A stretch of DNA of 22,954 nt from Podochytrium sp. JEL0797 (Eukaryota; Chytridiomycota; Chytridiomycetes; Chytridiales; Chytriomycetaceae), in the NCBI GenBank assembly GCA_027596195.1, contig JADGJG010000352.1, positions 1-22,954 on the forward strand, read 5' to 3'. Below the pieces are notes generated by a model that was not told the DNA's origin, searched no databases, and saw only the letters and a list, made by a program, of their open reading frames with translations. This document shows positions 21,020 through 22,954 of this stretch, in pieces (position 1 is the stretch's first letter; each line of letters opens with the position of its first letter). The position numbers and the translations under genes are program-made.

Positions 21020-21819
21020 CATGTCAAACTGTGTAAACAAATGACATCTCCACAGCCACTGCTCCAATTTGCTTCCAACCAAGTGCAATCAATAGAATGC
21101 ACATAAATAAACACAATTAGAATGATTTTAAGCAGCGACTTGTTTAGTGGAGGGTGGCCAAGGTGGGCAAAGGTTGCTCGGAAAAGTTTATAGATAAATT
21201 GCAAAATGCTATTTATCGATAAATCGCGGTCAATACACCCAAAAACAGTCAAGAAATCGTTTTTTCAAGAAAAGCTATTTTATTGTCAAGCGTGGTAAAA
21301 CCCCCGCTCCCATTCTCCCACTCCTCTTCTCTCTACTCCCAAATCTTCGGTTTCTCTTTCATTCACGCTCGATTCACGAAATTGCCATTCCTCAGATGCT
21401 GTTGAAGGATTAGCTCACAAATTGTCGACAGGAAAGGGTGAAATTCCGCAATTTGAGTTGCGCAGCCTTCACTTCCACTCCCTGAGACCAAGCGCAGCCG
21501 CATCATCGCAAAAAAGCGCCTCAAGCTGCCTCCTCTAGTCCTAGCTCTGCTTTTCACAGGAGCTTACAGCACAGGAGGAATGTGGTGTGAATCATTCGAG
21601 GTGTGCATGGGAGCCTTAGGCTGCGACACGAGTTTTCCTGGTGGTGCCAGCTGACACTTGTATGGCAGAAACAGATGAGGAAGGTGATCAGGTTCCTTGA
21701 CAATGAAAAGGAGGAGTGGGGGTTACAGAAGGGACAGAGGGTCATTCATGTCGACTTGCAGTTGATTGGCTGATGAGGGGATGCGTACTTTTTCAAAGAC
21801 AAAAAAATCTTCACGAGGT

Positions 21820-21901
21820 GCACATATATACATGTGTCCACTGCAAGGGGTACTATCCCAAGCCGGCCATTGATTGGATGTTTGCCAACCCCTGACTATC
21901 T
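21820..21901 (-). repeat. Direct repeat copy 1 (82 bp)
   Basis: This copy matches 21949-22030 with about four substitutions, offset 129 bp. On the minus strand it lies just after an A-run (plus-strand T-run 21901-21913), which suits a 5'-truncated SINE copy inserted behind the tail of another. Confidence 0.85.
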
Positions 21902-22233
21902 TTTTTTTTTTTTAACTGGACCAGAATATGGCTTCACTATATGCTGGAGCACATATATACATGTGTCCACTGCAAGGGGTACTATCCCAAGCCGGCTATT
22001 GATTGAATGTTCACCAACCCCTGACTATCTGTTGTCACGCGTCCTAAGACACACCTCATATTGAGGCAGCAGGGGGGCCACACCCAGTGGACCAAATGCG
22101 CCTCAGGATTTGAACCCAAGCCCTACCCGCTGTCGGCATAAATGCCTCGCAAATTTCAAAGTAGACACTGGGATTCGAACCCACGCTCTCAGGATTGGCA
22201 GCCCTGCAGCTTAAACAATTGAGCTACTGCACT
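21901..22233 (-). mobile_element. tRNA-derived SINE-like element
   Basis: On the minus strand the head has an A-box (TAGCTCAATTG, 22226-22216), an anticodon arm CAGGG-CTGCCAA-TCCTG whose loop reads GCC (glycine), and a perfect B-box GGTTCGAATCC (22181-22171). The acceptor stem does not pair and one T-stem pair is broken, so this is not a working tRNA gene. A second B-box-like GGTTCAAATCC lies at 22116-22106. The body includes the 82-bp repeat, and an A-tract ends it at 21901. Exact ends and target-site duplications are not clear. Confidence 0.5.
21949..22030 (-). repeat. Direct repeat copy 2 (82 bp), body of a SINE-like element
   Basis: Second copy of the 82-bp unit. Read on the minus strand it lies downstream of the tRNA-like head (22233-22163) and upstream of the A-run at 21913-21901, giving the order head, body, tail. 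Confidence 0.85.
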
Positions 22234-22520
22234 TGCTGCGACCCTCCATCACTGACAGGTCAACGGGGATTAACTACCCCAATTTCGCATACCCAAACCC
22301 AGCTCAGCCACCAAGGAAGTGGCAGAAAAATCTTCTCCAAATTCACCAAGACAAAGACAGGCTTCCGCAGTTGTGCTGTACCTGCCACACACCTGCCACT
22401 GTGCTCACCACTGAATCGATTGCTACAGCCACCATGGCAGCTCCTCATTCGGCCACTGGCGTCCTTGCACAAGTCATGATCAGGTATCTTTCTTTTTTTT
22501 TTTTTTGAAACTGACCCGCC
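22234..22520. other. Unassigned repeat-like stretch with T-run
   Basis: A short open frame on the plus strand (22233-22508) has a small Cys cluster (CCTCHT) but no family I recognise. It ends in a T-run (about 22493-22506) that would be an A-tail on the minus strand. I treat it as transposon-related debris rather than a gene. Confidence 0.3.
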
Positions 22521-22644
22521 ACTGGCTTTATTTGCATTGCAACATTATAAAGAATATTCAACTTAAAAAACGCCTGCCATTACATTTGATATTGATATTA
22601 TCTCAACATGTCCTGACCACCCGGTCGATCCTCAGGGTTTTATT

Positions 22645-22729
22645 GATTGCTTCAAAGCTCGTTTAGTCGCTGTGGGTTCAGGTCAGGTGAAGAATCAGGA
22701 TTATACTGATACACACTCACCGGTCGTTA
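22645..22729 (+). pseudogene. Ty1/copia-type reverse transcriptase fragment
   Basis: The reading frame encodes FKARLVAVG, then a short spacer, then DYTDTHSPVV. This matches the conserved start of the copia reverse transcriptase domain (usual form KARLVAKG...DYxxTxSPVV). Only about 30 residues are recognisable. The upstream frame hits a stop at 22564-22566, and the downstream frame is interrupted by the insertion at 22731. It is a dead remnant with no LTR, integrase or RNase H visible in the window. Confidence 0.7.
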
Positions 22730-22833
22730 ACCCATTGAATGGGTCGGATGCAGTACTGCATTTTGTCCAAAAAATGTGCTTTGTGGGTCAACGAAATCTT
22801 ACTTGAAACCTCCCCTCAAAATTTCAGGGTTAA
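22727..22833. mobile_element. TTAA-bounded 99-bp insertion, piggyBac-MITE-like
   Basis: A 99-bp segment starting CCC and ending GGG (22731-22829) is flanked on both sides by TTAA, the hallmark target duplication of piggyBac elements. Inside its left end are two perfect palindromes, ACCCATTGAATGGGT (22730-22744, one-base centre) and ATGCAGTACTGCAT (22748-22761). The terminal inverted repeat beyond CCC/GGG is weak. The insert falls exactly where the reverse transcriptase match ends. Confidence 0.45.
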
Positions 22834-22889
22834 GTAAAAAGCCGGTGGCGGTTTTTTTGCAAAAAGAATAAATAAAAAATATTAAAAGA

Positions 22890-22954
22890 TGATAGAGATA
22901 GAGACTCGAACCCCAGTCAGGCCAATACCCAACAGAGACCTCAAATCGACAGCA
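22890..22954 (-). other. tRNA-like B-box region at the right edge
   Basis: The minus strand carries GGTTCGAGTC (22912-22903) followed by a T-rich stretch. A plausible A-box lies upstream, but the window cuts off the context and the T-arm pairs poorly. It may be another SINE head or a decayed tRNA. Confidence 0.25.

Larger units (their letters stand above)
20699..21819. other. Gene-free AT-rich region with regulatory-like motifs
   Basis: No ORF here shows family resemblance. It holds the M13 3' end, an E-box CACGTG (20964-20969), GTGACAATTT twice (20988-20997 and 21010-21019) around TTTGGCGGGA (20995-21004), a 14-bp palindrome ATTTATCGATAAAT (21211-21224), and a pyrimidine-rich stretch (about 21301-21360). 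The part 21363-21780 gives only short open frames that I do not recognise. Confidence 0.5.

Noticed and set aside
21363..21780. Possible small gene with a basic peptide (around 21483-21520, plus strand)
   Set aside because: The basic stretch is short, there is no good start or splice structure, and no family match can be supported.
21820..22030. CRISPR-like or LTR pair
   Set aside because: There are only two copies of 82 bp with a 47-bp spacer, no TG...CA ends and no internal element; the genome is eukaryotic.
21834..22064. 76-codon ORF with an internally repeated peptide
   Set aside because: The peptide repeat simply reflects the 82-bp DNA direct repeat, and the frame runs through a T-tract; there is no sign of coding constraint.
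22163..22233. Functional tRNA-Gly(GCC) gene
   Set aside because: A- and B-boxes and an anticodon arm are present, but the acceptor stem does not pair and one T-stem pair is broken, so a SINE head or pseudogene is more likely.

Overview
This window is nuclear DNA from a eukaryote, most likely an early-diverging (chytrid-like) fungus. The genes are dense and split by short GT-AG introns, mostly 45-95 nt. Several introns carry a CTAAC-type branch point. The gene set (SF3B1, a fungal Snt2-type reader, a two-bromodomain BET protein, an IBTK-like protein and an M13 peptidase) fits such a lineage. The species call is inference. I rebuilt the exon structures by hand; in each complete gene the summed exon lengths keep one open frame to the stop.

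Layout. 1-1008 (-): the 5' part of a secreted EGF-like protein gene, running off the left edge. 1088-5120 (+): SF3B1 homologue (5 exons, 1256 aa). 5431-10081 (+): IBTK-like ankyrin/RCC1/BTB protein (7 exons, 1433 aa). 10180-12843 (-): BET protein with two bromodomains, a GATA-type zinc finger and a NET domain (2 exons, 866 aa). 12959-16856 (-): Snt2-like reader with BAH, PHD, ELM2-like, SANT, GATA-like, PHD and extended PHD modules (13 exons, 985 aa). 16895-17865 (+): class I glutamine amidotransferase-like protein (4 exons, 263 aa). 17944-20698 (+): M13 (neprilysin-type) membrane metallopeptidase (7 exons, 816 aa). 20699-22954: no gene I can support. It holds repeats, a tRNA-derived SINE-like element, a decayed Ty1/copia reverse transcriptase piece and a TTAA-bounded small insertion inside it.

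How the genes relate. The two head-to-head pairs (EGF-like/SF3B1 and Snt2-like/amidotransferase) are separated by only 79 and 38 bp between start codons, so each must share a compact bidirectional promoter. The IBTK-like and BET genes converge with 98 bp between stops. Two chromatin readers (BET and Snt2-like) lie next to each other on the same strand, which may or may not be functional.

Most worth a second look: the GATA finger between BD2 and NET of the BET protein; the palindrome in the 38-bp divergent promoter; a 16-bp palindrome next to the 5' splice site of SF3B1 intron 2; the (GGGT)n tract after the SF3B1 stop; the frame-preserving intron beside the active-site glutamate of the M13 peptidase; and the nested mobile-element remains at the right end.
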